Below, in pieces: positions 44,760 through 53,087 of a DNA stretch of 64,000 nucleotides. How positions within the stretch are numbered: the stretch's first letter is position 1; each line of letters starts with the position of its first letter. Source of the stretch: Blautia sp. An81 (lineage in GTDB: Bacteria > Bacillota > Clostridia > Lachnospirales > Lachnospiraceae); NCBI RefSeq assembly GCF_002161285.1, contig NZ_NFHH01000017.1, positions 1 to 64,000 of the forward strand, read 5' to 3'. The notes beneath the pieces were generated by a model that was not told where the DNA came from, made no database searches, and saw only the letters and a program-made list of their open reading frames with translations. The translations under genes were made by a program, and so were the position numbers.

Positions 44760-45730
44760 CAAAGGAGCAGATTCGGGCGGCGCGTGAGGCGGACCTGTTT
44801 GCCTACCTGCAGTTCCATGAGCCTGGAGTGCTGAAACGGGACGGCCCGAATTACCGCCACAAGGAGCATGACAGCCTGGTCTATGTGACCGGGAAAAGGT
44901 ACTGGTACTGGAACAGCCGGGGCCGGAGTATCAACGCCCTGGATTACCTGATCCAGATACGGGGCTACGGGCTGGTGGATGCGGTCCATACGCTGGTCGG
45001 CGGGGAAATCCAGCAGACGCCGGCCTATCGGAGCACGGCAGCGGCAGGGCGTGTGTATAAGGAACCAGAGAAGAAAGCATTTTCCCTCCCCTGGGCCAGA
45101 CGGTGCGCCACTTCTGCCGTTTCTTATTTGCAGCGGCGCGGGATCAGCCCGGATGTGATCAGCCGGTGTTTCCGGGACGGGCTGTTCTATGAGGCGCGGC
45201 ATCATGGCGAGCCGGTCTGTGTGTTTGTGGGAAAGGATGAAGCCGGCAAAGCAAAGTTTGCCTGTATGCGGAGCATTGCCGGCAGCCTTAGGAAAGATGT
45301 CTACGGCAGCGACAAGGAATACAGCTTCTGCTATCCACCCAGGAATCCGGACAGCCGGCATGTGGCGGTATTTGAGGCGCCCATTGACGCCCTCTCCCAT
45401 GCCACGCTGCAGGAATTAAAAGGCTGGAAATGGGACGGCTACCGTCTGTCTTTGGGCGGCACTTCCCATGTGGCGCTGACCGCATTTCTGAAACGACACC
45501 CGGAAATCCGGCGTGTCAGCCTCTACATGGACAATGACCTCGGCGGCCTTAAAAATGCCAGGAGGATCAAGGCAATGCTCCATGAAGATCAGCGGTTCCG
45601 GCATATCCGTGTGGGCGTCAACCCACCCCGTACAGGAAAGGACTACAACGAAATGCTGCTCCACGTTATAGGGCAGATGAAAGACCAACAACGGCAATGC
45701 CGCCAAAAACAGGCGGCTATTTCAATTTGA
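44747..45730 (+). CDS. DUF3991/toprim primase-like protein
   Basis: 327 aa. The N-terminal region (DLFAYLQFHEPG, YRHKEHDSLVYVTGKRYWYWNSRGRSINALDYL) is the DUF3991 zinc-less primase-like domain. The TOPRIM has VAVFEAPIDALS (Glu near 212) and RVSLYMDNDLGG (DxD near 263). It probably primes element DNA during transfer or replication. The frame is open to 44747; the ribosome site fits the overlapping leader frame better. Confidence 0.82.
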   Translation: MPGVTKEQIRAAREADLFAYLQFHEPGVLKRDGPNYRHKEHDSLVYVTGKRYWYWNSRGRSINALDYLIQIRGYGLVDAVHTLVGGEIQQTPAYRSTAAAGRVYKEPEKKAFSLPWARRCATSAVSYLQRRGISPDVISRCFRDGLFYEARHHGEPVCVFVGKDEAGKAKFACMRSIAGSLRKDVYGSDKEYSFCYPPRNPDSRHVAVFEAPIDALSHATLQELKGWKWDGYRLSLGGTSHVALTAFLKRHPEIRRVSLYMDNDLGGLKNARRIKAMLHEDQRFRHIRVGVNPPRTGKDYNEMLLHVIGQMKDQQRQCRQKQAAISI

Positions 45731-45746
45731 CAGGAGGATTTCAGAA

Positions 45747-46027
45747 ATGACGAACACAGAGAACACGGCTTTACAGATGATTGCCGAAGCTGCCCGGTGC
45801 CCGGACTACGGCCCCGATATGGTTAAGGCCCTGATGAAAAGCTGGATATGAACGAGAAAGGCTTTGCGCTTCTGATGAATGTCGCCCCTTCCACGGTCCG
45901 GCTCTGGACCAGCGGCGCCGCTCAGCCAAGCGGAACGGCCAGGCGGCTCATGCAGATTTACGAGACCGGTCCGGAGATTGTCGGCAAGATTGCCGGGGAG
46001 CCCTCCGCAGACAGGAGGGATTCATAG
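45747..46027 (+). pseudogene. small HTH protein gene split by a one-base frameshift
   Basis: The first frame (45747-45851) ends KALMKSWI. The second (45848-46027) gives MNEKGFALLMNVAPSTVRLW and continues TSGAAQPS. Adding one A in the AAAA run at 45837-45840 fuses them into a single ~92-aa product reading KALMKKLDMNEKGFALL, a normal XRE-type HTH. The two frames overlap as ATGA. Either a real mutation, a sequencing error, or two coupled peptides. ACAGGAGG precedes the first ATG. Confidence 0.65.
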
Positions 46028-46837
46028 ATGGCAGATATGGAACTTCTGGCAGCGGAACCAGTTGCGCTGCAGGCAGCCCAGGACGTGCTTGCAGACGAAA
46101 ATGAGCAGGTGAAGGCGCTGATCGTCCTGCTGATGGGGAATGACCCCGCGGGCGGCAGGGAGCTTGAAGAACTGGCCGGCCAGGTGGCGTCCATGGAGCG
46201 GAGGCTTGATGCTGCACTGGAGGAACTGGGGGAGATGCGCCAGAAGATACAGGAGGTGCAGGACCGCTCCCTGAAAGCCTTGCTGCAGAAGAACTGTAAG
46301 GCTCTGGAGGGGAATGTGGATGCCATGCGCCAGCGCATCCTGGAGCTGAAAGGGCAGGTCGTGGAAGGATGCAAGAATATCCTTAAGGATTTCGCCGACC
46401 GCGGCGCCGTGGCCCTGAACGGCGTCTCCCGGTTCCTGCGCCTTGGGCCAGCGCTGGAGGCGGTGCAGGCAGCGGCGGAAAGGACCGTGCAGTCCAGTGA
46501 CCGTGCGGTCTCCAGGATCGATGCGTTCAGCACGGAATTCCATGAGGCAGGCCGGCACCTGAAGAACATGGGGCGCTCCATCCAGGGGAAACCCGCACAG
46601 GCGGAGGCGAAGGAAAACGGCAGGGTCGCAGATGCCTTCAAGGGAGCTTTCAGGATAGAGCGCGCTTTTGCGTCTGCCATCGGCGAGAATGTAGGGCTTT
46701 CCCTGAATGCCCTTGCAAGGCTGGAACAGCGGGCACAGCGCCGGCCCTCCGTCCTGGAGGCCATGCGGGAGCAGGCGGCGAAGGCAGCGCCGGCAAAGCA
46801 CCAGCCGGAGGCGTCCCATGACAGGGGCAGCCGGTGA
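46028..46837 (+). CDS. coiled-coil element protein (DUF6674-like)
   Basis: 269 aa, highly helical: ELEELAGQVASMERRLDAALEELGEMRQKIQEVQDRS near 46-82 has heptad spacing. Charged, Ala-rich, no membrane segment. DUF6674 is my best memory match; function unknown. ACAGGAGGGA precedes the ATG. Part of the continuous module 1 operon. Confidence 0.65.
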   Translation: MADMELLAAEPVALQAAQDVLADENEQVKALIVLLMGNDPAGGRELEELAGQVASMERRLDAALEELGEMRQKIQEVQDRSLKALLQKNCKALEGNVDAMRQRILELKGQVVEGCKNILKDFADRGAVALNGVSRFLRLGPALEAVQAAAERTVQSSDRAVSRIDAFSTEFHEAGRHLKNMGRSIQGKPAQAEAKENGRVADAFKGAFRIERAFASAIGENVGLSLNALARLEQRAQRRPSVLEAMREQAAKAAPAKHQPEASHDRGSR

Positions 46838-46860
46838 TAAAAACAGAACGAAGGGAGGAA

Positions 46861-47763
46861 ATGAACTTGAAACAGGAACCACTTCCGCAGATTCACTTAG
46901 TCCGCGATACGGATTTAGGCGTATTTGCCTATGAGCTCCATATCCTGGCCGGGGATTTCCTGCGGGACAGCGAATATAACCTGCGCGCGCTTGCCACGAA
47001 TACCGGGGCGGATTCCATTGCCGTCATGGGGAAGAATCACATGTGGCTTTCGGACGCGCTGCTTGCCTACTGCCCTTCGGCGGAGCTTTACCGGACGGCC
47101 GCCATGACGGAATACCCCGGTGCCAGGGCCTTCCTGTTCCACACGGAACGAAGGGAGGACGGGCGCCCGTATGGGGATGTCCTGATGATGGGCCTTGACA
47201 CGCTGCGGCAGGACATAGAAAGAAATACCCTCTACCCTTACGGCGTCAGCATGGAATACCGGGACGGCACGAAGGCGGAGGCAGGCATTGAAAAATGGGA
47301 ATCAATGGAGCTGTGCGAAAAGGACGCCCTGAAAACCTGGCGCTACCTCTATGCGCCGGAGCAGGTGACGGAATGGCAGTACCGCTATTCTAACCGTTTC
47401 AGCCAATGGAAGGAGCACACATTTTCCTATATGCCCCAGGATTTGGAGGAACGGCTGAATGTGGAGTATATGGAGGAGGCGCAGAACCCGGACACAGATA
47501 TGTACCGCATACCCCTGGGGACAGCGAAGCAGATGCTCCTTGACGGCGGTCCGGTCTACCGCCTCTTTCCCGGAGGGCCGGAAAAGCTACTGCCGATTGC
47601 GGCGGTCACGGGGCTCTGGTATGAGAATTACCGGGAGTTTGCCGTTACCCCGGAGGATTTGGGTGCGCTTGACCGGCTGGTCCGCAGGGAGACGGACCGG
47701 ATCATGGGAATACGCCCGCAGCATGATAAATTACAGGAACGCCGCCCTTCCCCGGAGCGGTGA
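46861..47763 (+). CDS. unrecognised conserved element protein (300 aa)
   Basis: ATG 46861 follows GGGAGGAA; the frame opening at 46834 has no site. Soluble, mixed alpha/beta, with DLGVFAYELHILAGDFLRDSEYNLRALA near the start and WYENYREFAVTPEDLGALDRLVRRETDRIMG near the end, a style seen in large-polyvalent-protein-associated domains of element genes. I assign no function. Confidence 0.6.
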   Translation: MNLKQEPLPQIHLVRDTDLGVFAYELHILAGDFLRDSEYNLRALATNTGADSIAVMGKNHMWLSDALLAYCPSAELYRTAAMTEYPGARAFLFHTERREDGRPYGDVLMMGLDTLRQDIERNTLYPYGVSMEYRDGTKAEAGIEKWESMELCEKDALKTWRYLYAPEQVTEWQYRYSNRFSQWKEHTFSYMPQDLEERLNVEYMEEAQNPDTDMYRIPLGTAKQMLLDGGPVYRLFPGGPEKLLPIAAVTGLWYENYREFAVTPEDLGALDRLVRRETDRIMGIRPQHDKLQERRPSPER

Positions 47764-47793
47764 TTTTTTATGACAGACTGGAGGTGATAATGA

Positions 47794-49818
47794 TTGGCGG
47801 ATAACATGCAGCATGAAGATTTCGGGGAAAAGATCGGCGGCGCAAAAAAAGATTTATGGAAGGACCGGGGGCTCTATGTGAACGACCTGGACGCCATGAA
47901 TGAGCGTGAGGCCGAGAAATTCGTAAAAAAGGATAATATCTGGAAGAAACCGGATTATGTAGCCATGCTTGATGACGGGATTTCCCTTGGCGTGGTCTAT
48001 TTTATCAAAAAGGCGAGGGACGGGCTGAACGCCTCCCCGCAGTATTACCGCAGGGACGACACGCCGGAGAAGCGCCTTGCAAGACAGAAAGAATATATCC
48101 AGACGGTACGGGAGCTGCAGAGCGTGGTTTCGGAAGTCCGCACCGTGGAGGACGCCATGAAAGCCTATGACCGTTTCTTTGTGAAAAACGGGTATCTGGA
48201 ACAGGTGCAGGGCTGGGGCGGCGGCATCCATTACCAGGCGACGGAGAAGGGCCGGGAGAACCCGGCCATTACAAACAAGCTGTCCAATGCCCTGATGGTT
48301 CACTCTGCCGCGCATTTTGAGCGGAACTTCACACAGAAAGCACAGAAGGAACAGTTTGGCGTTTCCAAAGACCAGAAGGTGCCGAAGGGCTATGCGATCC
48401 ATTTCAACGACGGGAAGAATACTTATTCCAAAAATAATGACTGGAAACCTGACACCTATTATGTGACGAAGGGCTATTCCATCTTGCAGACAAACTTTGA
48501 ATCGCAGGAGGCCGCCCTGAAATGGGTGCAGGCGTTGGCAAAAGGGCGCAGCAAAAGCGGAAAGACGCGGTTTGTGCCTCCCCAGCTCTCCCATGTGCGG
48601 CGCACCGGGCCGGATTACAGAAACGGCATGGAGATCACCGGGCAGCACTACCTTGATACCTTCGGGTTCCGCGGCGGTGAATTTGGGAACTGGATGAACC
48701 AGAATGACCGGCAGGCTTCCCTCAACATGGGATTTGAGGCGCTGAAGGATCTGGCGTCGGCCTTGCAGATCAGTGATAAAGATATTGCCTACCAGGGAAC
48801 GCTTGCCATCGCTTTCGGCGCCAGGGGCAGCGGCAACGCGGCGGCCCATTATGAACCGCTGCGGAAGGTCATCAACCTTACGAAGATGCACGGGGCCGGC
48901 TCCCTGGCCCATGAATGGTGGCACGGGTTTGACGATTACCTGGGTACGAAGATGGGTGCGAATGGGATGCTCTCGGAACAGCCCCGCCTCTATGCGCCGT
49001 TCCAGAAGCTGATTGATACCATGAAATATAAGCCGGAGACACTGGAGCAGGCTGCGGCCCGCACCGAAGCGCAGACAGAACGAACCCGGAAAAATGCGGC
49101 AGGCTGGCTGGATTCGGCGGTGCTCGGTTCCCTGAAACGGCATGGCAATGAGGAACAGATGAAAACCTACGCGGTTCTTAAAGAGTCGTTTCTATCCGGC
49201 GAGGCCGGTTCCGTGGAGCAGATCAGCGCTTTCAAGAAGTCTGTCACCGGGCGGGTGATCCCCAAAAGTGAGCGGGAACGGCTGGAAATATTCGAGCACA
49301 TGCTGTCCGGGATGCAGGCACAGGAGGCGCCGCAGATCGGGCGGGTGGAAACCGATTTTTACCGGAATTCCGTGCGCATGGGTAAGGAGTGCGAAAAGGA
49401 CGGCGGCTATTGGGACAGCAATACGGAAATGACCGCCAGGGCCTTTGCCTGTTATATCAAGGATAAGCTGCCCTGCCAATCGGATTATCTGGCGGGCCAC
49501 GCAGACTGTGCCATTACCTTTGCGGCAGACAAAGGCGGGGAAATGGCAGTCCTGAAAGCCTTCCCGGAGGGTGCGGAACGGAAAGCCATCAATGCGGTAT
49601 TTGACGAGATCGTGGCAGACCTGAAACGGGAGCAGATACTGACCCATTCGGACGAAACGCTGCCCCTTCCGGCGCAGCCGCTGGCGGAGAATGAACAGAT
49701 TTCCATATTTACGTCGGACCGGCCTTCGGTCATGGCGCAGCTTGCAGCGGTGAAACCGGCAGAAAAAACTACCCCGGCACAGGCGGCACCGAAAAAGAGC
49801 CATGCGCCGGAGATTTAA
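47794..49818 (+). CDS. LPD1-domain protein with zincin-like HEWWH motif
   Basis: 674 aa with a TTG start behind GGAGGTGATAA. Residues about 285-400 form the LPD1-type region (GQHYLDTFGFRGGEFGNWM, ISDKDIAYQGTLAIAFGARG). It ends in LAHEWWHGFDDYLG near 370, an HExxH-type metal-binding sequence; a C-terminal MTARAFACYIKDKL could give the third ligand. This suggests a metallopeptidase-like protein carried by the element, perhaps acting in the recipient cell or on entry-associated proteins (inference). Confidence 0.75.
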   Translation: MADNMQHEDFGEKIGGAKKDLWKDRGLYVNDLDAMNEREAEKFVKKDNIWKKPDYVAMLDDGISLGVVYFIKKARDGLNASPQYYRRDDTPEKRLARQKEYIQTVRELQSVVSEVRTVEDAMKAYDRFFVKNGYLEQVQGWGGGIHYQATEKGRENPAITNKLSNALMVHSAAHFERNFTQKAQKEQFGVSKDQKVPKGYAIHFNDGKNTYSKNNDWKPDTYYVTKGYSILQTNFESQEAALKWVQALAKGRSKSGKTRFVPPQLSHVRRTGPDYRNGMEITGQHYLDTFGFRGGEFGNWMNQNDRQASLNMGFEALKDLASALQISDKDIAYQGTLAIAFGARGSGNAAAHYEPLRKVINLTKMHGAGSLAHEWWHGFDDYLGTKMGANGMLSEQPRLYAPFQKLIDTMKYKPETLEQAAARTEAQTERTRKNAAGWLDSAVLGSLKRHGNEEQMKTYAVLKESFLSGEAGSVEQISAFKKSVTGRVIPKSERERLEIFEHMLSGMQAQEAPQIGRVETDFYRNSVRMGKECEKDGGYWDSNTEMTARAFACYIKDKLPCQSDYLAGHADCAITFAADKGGEMAVLKAFPEGAERKAINAVFDEIVADLKREQILTHSDETLPLPAQPLAENEQISIFTSDRPSVMAQLAAVKPAEKTTPAQAAPKKSHAPEI

Positions 49819-49831
49819 GGAGGTGGAAGGA

Positions 49832-50656
49832 TTGGAGGAAAACAAAGATTACCGGGTGCACCGCTCCGGGGACCTGTCGGAAGGCTACAAGCTGCAGGTG
49901 GAACACACGGTATCATGCGAGAACACAGATATTTCAGCGTTGATTGCGCAGGGGGCAGAAACGATACAGGCCATGCGCCAGGACAGCATTGAGGGAGAAA
50001 AGAAAGCCTATGACATCGTGGTGGCGGCAGCGAAGCAATGGGAACAGCAGGCGGCGGCCACGCAGCGGCTTGACCGGGCGCTGGCATACTTACGCACCCC
50101 GGAGGTAAAGCATACCGGGAACTGTTGGCAGCCCTTTTCCAACAACAAGGACTGGATGGAGATCAGCAACCGGGTTTATAAGATGTTCTGCCAGATCAGG
50201 GAACAGACAACATATAACAGGGAGGCAAAACAGGATGTTCCGACTGCCTGGTATGTAACATGGGACCTGTATATCAATTCACCCAGGAAAGGCTACAACA
50301 TCCACCTTGCAGGGCAGGATAAGAAACGCTACACGGACAAGGCCGCCGCCGAGAGGTACCTGGACGGGAGAAAGAAAGCCTATTCCCATCTGTTCGCGGA
50401 GATTTCACCGCCTATTCCGAAAGAGCATGAAAACTGTTTTACGGTCAATGGTGTGCTTCTCCCTGGATATACCGTGGAGGGCCGGGAACCAATAAAACCA
50501 AGCCATGCCGCCGATGTTTCGGAGGGCGCTATTTCCGCGCCCGGAAAAGAGGAAAAGCCCTCCGTGCTGGGAAAGCTGTCTGCGGCGAGGGAACGGGAAA
50601 AGGCTGCGGCAGAACCGAAGGCGCCAATTAAAAAGAAGGAGGATATGCAGATTTGA
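49832..50656 (+). CDS. conserved element protein (274 aa), LPD-like
   Basis: TTG 49832 has AAGGAGG 8 bases upstream. It contains AYLRTPEVKHTGNCWQPFSNNKDWMEISNRVYKMFCQI and NSPRKGYNIHLAGQDKKRYTDKAAAERYLDGRKKAYSHLF, then a long Pro/Lys-rich tail. These segments recur in clostridial element proteins with no known role. The stop overlaps the next TTG. Confidence 0.6.
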   Translation: MEENKDYRVHRSGDLSEGYKLQVEHTVSCENTDISALIAQGAETIQAMRQDSIEGEKKAYDIVVAAAKQWEQQAAATQRLDRALAYLRTPEVKHTGNCWQPFSNNKDWMEISNRVYKMFCQIREQTTYNREAKQDVPTAWYVTWDLYINSPRKGYNIHLAGQDKKRYTDKAAAERYLDGRKKAYSHLFAEISPPIPKEHENCFTVNGVLLPGYTVEGREPIKPSHAADVSEGAISAPGKEEKPSVLGKLSAAREREKAAAEPKAPIKKKEDMQI

Positions 50657-51756
50657 AAGTGTTGATGATAGAGCCGGGGAAAGCGCCTTATGAGGCCGAG
50701 CTGGACGGGAGCCTTGAATCCATGCAGGAGGCAGTCGGGGGAGGCATAGAGGGCTACTACCCTTATGCGGAACCCGTCGCGATTGTCTGCAATGATGAAG
50801 GGAAAATAAACGGGCTGCCCCTGAACCGGGCAATCTACAACCAGGACGGCGAGATGATCGAGATCATGGCCGGCACCTTTTTCATAGCCGGTCTCGGTGA
50901 GGAAAGTTTTACCGACCTTCCCGATTATTTCATGGAGCAGTATAAGGAACAGTTCAGATACCCGGAAAAATTTGTCCGGCTGGCGGGTGAGATCGTTGCG
51001 GTGAAGCAGCCCCTCCCGCCAGAGGAAAAACAGCAGCCGGCACCTGCCATGGAGGAACCGGGCGGGGATGATATAAGGCTTGACGAATCCACGGACCTGG
51101 CTTTCGACCTGGATGAATTTTTCAGGCAGAACAGCGGGGCCTATGCAGACCTGTACCCGGATTTCCATGCAGAAAAGGAGCGCATGGCGGACGAGCTGCT
51201 TTCAGGAGATACCGGGAAAATCCGCATGAGGCTGGCGGCATTTGAACATGAGGAACACATGGAGGGAGAAACGGCGCCGCTTCTGGAGCGTATTTCTTCC
51301 TATGAAAAAGAGTATGGGATCAGCGCTTATTCCATTTACCAGCTTGACTTATCGGACAATACAGACAACCTGCGTTTTATGTCCCTGGACTGGCTGGAAA
51401 GCAGTGGGCTCTCCGTGGACCGGGACAATTACCGGATGGTCTATGCCATGCAGCGGGAACCGGGCGAAACGCTGGAGGATATTTACCGGCGGTTCAATAT
51501 CGACCACCCGGAAGATTTCAAGGGCCATTCCCTTTCCGTTTCTGATGTGGTAGTCCTGCATGGAAATGGCGCGGATGCCGCCTGGTACGTGGACAGTATC
51601 GGCTTTAAGGAGCTGCCGGATTTTTTCGGCGCAGGAACACCAGAGACAAAGCGGGATGTTTCCGTGCGGGAACAGCTTGACAGTGCGAGGAAACAGGCGG
51701 CGCAGGCAGGGCCGAAAGCGCCGGATAAAAAGCCCAGGGAACCGGAAAGGAGTTGA
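50653..51756 (+). CDS. DUF3846 plus YodL-like domain protein
   Basis: 367 aa from TTG 50653, overlapping the preceding TGA. The first ~110 residues (MKVLMIEPGKAPYEAELDGSLESMQEAVGGGIEGYYPY) match DUF3846. The second half (YSIYQLDLSDNTDNLRFMSLDWLESSG...VSDVVVLHGNGADAAWYVDSIGFKELPDFF) matches a YodL-type domain. Both are frequent in Tn1549-like elements; function unknown, perhaps protein-protein contacts. Confidence 0.75.
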   Translation: MKVLMIEPGKAPYEAELDGSLESMQEAVGGGIEGYYPYAEPVAIVCNDEGKINGLPLNRAIYNQDGEMIEIMAGTFFIAGLGEESFTDLPDYFMEQYKEQFRYPEKFVRLAGEIVAVKQPLPPEEKQQPAPAMEEPGGDDIRLDESTDLAFDLDEFFRQNSGAYADLYPDFHAEKERMADELLSGDTGKIRMRLAAFEHEEHMEGETAPLLERISSYEKEYGISAYSIYQLDLSDNTDNLRFMSLDWLESSGLSVDRDNYRMVYAMQREPGETLEDIYRRFNIDHPEDFKGHSLSVSDVVVLHGNGADAAWYVDSIGFKELPDFFGAGTPETKRDVSVREQLDSARKQAAQAGPKAPDKKPREPERS

Positions 51757-51762
51757 TGGCTT

Positions 51763-52563
51763 ATGCTGATGGCAGTAGAAGGCCCGTATGCGCTGATGGT
51801 GCAGCCGGACGACATTTTAATCTCTCCCCGTGAGGTAGACGAACATTTTGGGACAATGGCCTGCTTCCATTCCCGCTATGCGCTGGGTGACAGCCACAAT
51901 TACATGGATAAAGACGATTTCCTGCGGGAGATGTATTTAGACACCGTGGGGCATGATGAAGCGGGGCTGAAACGCTATGAACACATGGTAAACATTGTGA
52001 GCAGCCGGTTCCGGCACGGGCCAAAGACGGAGGAACGGGCGGTTGATGACGCCATGCTGAAGGTGATCTCCGAAAAATACATTACGCTGCCCCTCTATCT
52101 GATGGACCACAGCGGCCTTGCCATGCAGACCACAAGTTTCAATGACCCCTGGGACAGCGGGCAGGTCGGATGGATTTATGTTGCCAAAGAGGATGCGCTG
52201 AAGGAATTTGGCGGCGAAAAAATGACCGGCGCCATTCGGAAAAAGGCGGAGGACCTGATGCGCAGCGAAGTGGCCGCTTATGATTCCTACCTGCGGGGCG
52301 AGTGCTACGGCTTTGAGCTTTACAAAAACGGCGAGCTGTCGGATAGCTGCTGGGGCTTCATGGGCGGCCTGGAGGATGCCTGTAAGGATATGGCTGCATA
52401 TCTCCCGGAGGGCTGCAGGGGTATGGTGGCGCATTTAGAGGAACAGGACCACCCGGCCACCATCATTAAGACGCTTCTGAAACATGCGAAAATCCAGGCA
52501 GACCAGGCGGCAAAAGCCTTTGAGCACGCACCCCGCCAGCAGGTGATCGGGGACGCCCGGTAA
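51763..52563 (+). CDS. conserved element protein (266 aa)
   Basis: Frame begins MLMAVEGPYALMVQP with AAAGGAG a few bases upstream. Segments PLYLMDHSGLAMQTTSFNDPWDSGQVGWIYV and YDSYLRGECYGFELYKNGELSDSCWGF are typical of a family in Firmicute conjugative elements. No known role. Confidence 0.6.
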   Translation: MLMAVEGPYALMVQPDDILISPREVDEHFGTMACFHSRYALGDSHNYMDKDDFLREMYLDTVGHDEAGLKRYEHMVNIVSSRFRHGPKTEERAVDDAMLKVISEKYITLPLYLMDHSGLAMQTTSFNDPWDSGQVGWIYVAKEDALKEFGGEKMTGAIRKKAEDLMRSEVAAYDSYLRGECYGFELYKNGELSDSCWGFMGGLEDACKDMAAYLPEGCRGMVAHLEEQDHPATIIKTLLKHAKIQADQAAKAFEHAPRQQVIGDAR

Positions 52564-52616
52564 GGCAGTTGTTTCCCAATTTATAATTACAGATTTTATC
52601 AGGAAGGAGGATGCTT

Positions 52617-53087
52617 ATGCAGGAAGATTTGGAACAGCGGACCGTATCGGTCTCCATCCAGGCGGCGAAGCTGTCCGGGCGGGTGCTGCGCTCTGCCATT
52701 GCCGCCGTGCTCCAGAAGATGGAGCAGGAACGCACGACCCCGAAAGTCGGCAGGAACAGCATGAAACGGCTGACCTGTAAGGACCCAGGAGCCAACACTA
52801 TTGAAGTGTCCGGCAGAATCCGCTCCTTTGAGCGGTACGCCAGGAAACACCAGGTCCGCTACCATATTGAAAAAGAGCTGGGGACCGACCCGCCGAAGTG
52901 GACGGTCTATTTCAAAGCGAACCAGGCGGACGCACTGACGGCGGCTTTTAAGGAATATACCCAGAAAGACCTTGCCCGGAGCGCCAGGCCGTCGCTGCTT
53001 ACCCAGCTCCATAAATTCAGAGAGCTGGCACAGGCGCTTGGCCGTGACCGGGTGAAGAACAAGGAACACGGAGGGCCGGAACGTTGA
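52617..53087 (+). CDS. PcfB-family (DUF3801) conjugation protein
   Basis: PcfB is an accessory next to the PcfC coupling protein. 156 aa; TVSVSIQAAKLSGRVLRSAIAAVLQKMEQ near 10 and FKEYTQKDLAR near 110 match. ATG 52617 is chosen over 52611 because GGAGG abuts the earlier codon with no gap. The stop overlaps the coupling-protein TTG by four bases. Confidence 0.82.
   Translation: MQEDLEQRTVSVSIQAAKLSGRVLRSAIAAVLQKMEQERTTPKVGRNSMKRLTCKDPGANTIEVSGRIRSFERYARKHQVRYHIEKELGTDPPKWTVYFKANQADALTAAFKEYTQKDLARSARPSLLTQLHKFRELAQALGRDRVKNKEHGGPER

Noticed and set aside
45958..46896. 312-aa and 286-aa open frames on the minus strand
   Set aside because: They lie opposite the coiled-coil element gene, are Arg/Ser/Pro/Cys-rich and lack ribosome sites; an effect of high GC.
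47854..49143. 429-aa minus-strand open frame
   Set aside because: Shadow of the LPD1-type gene with no recognisable domain.
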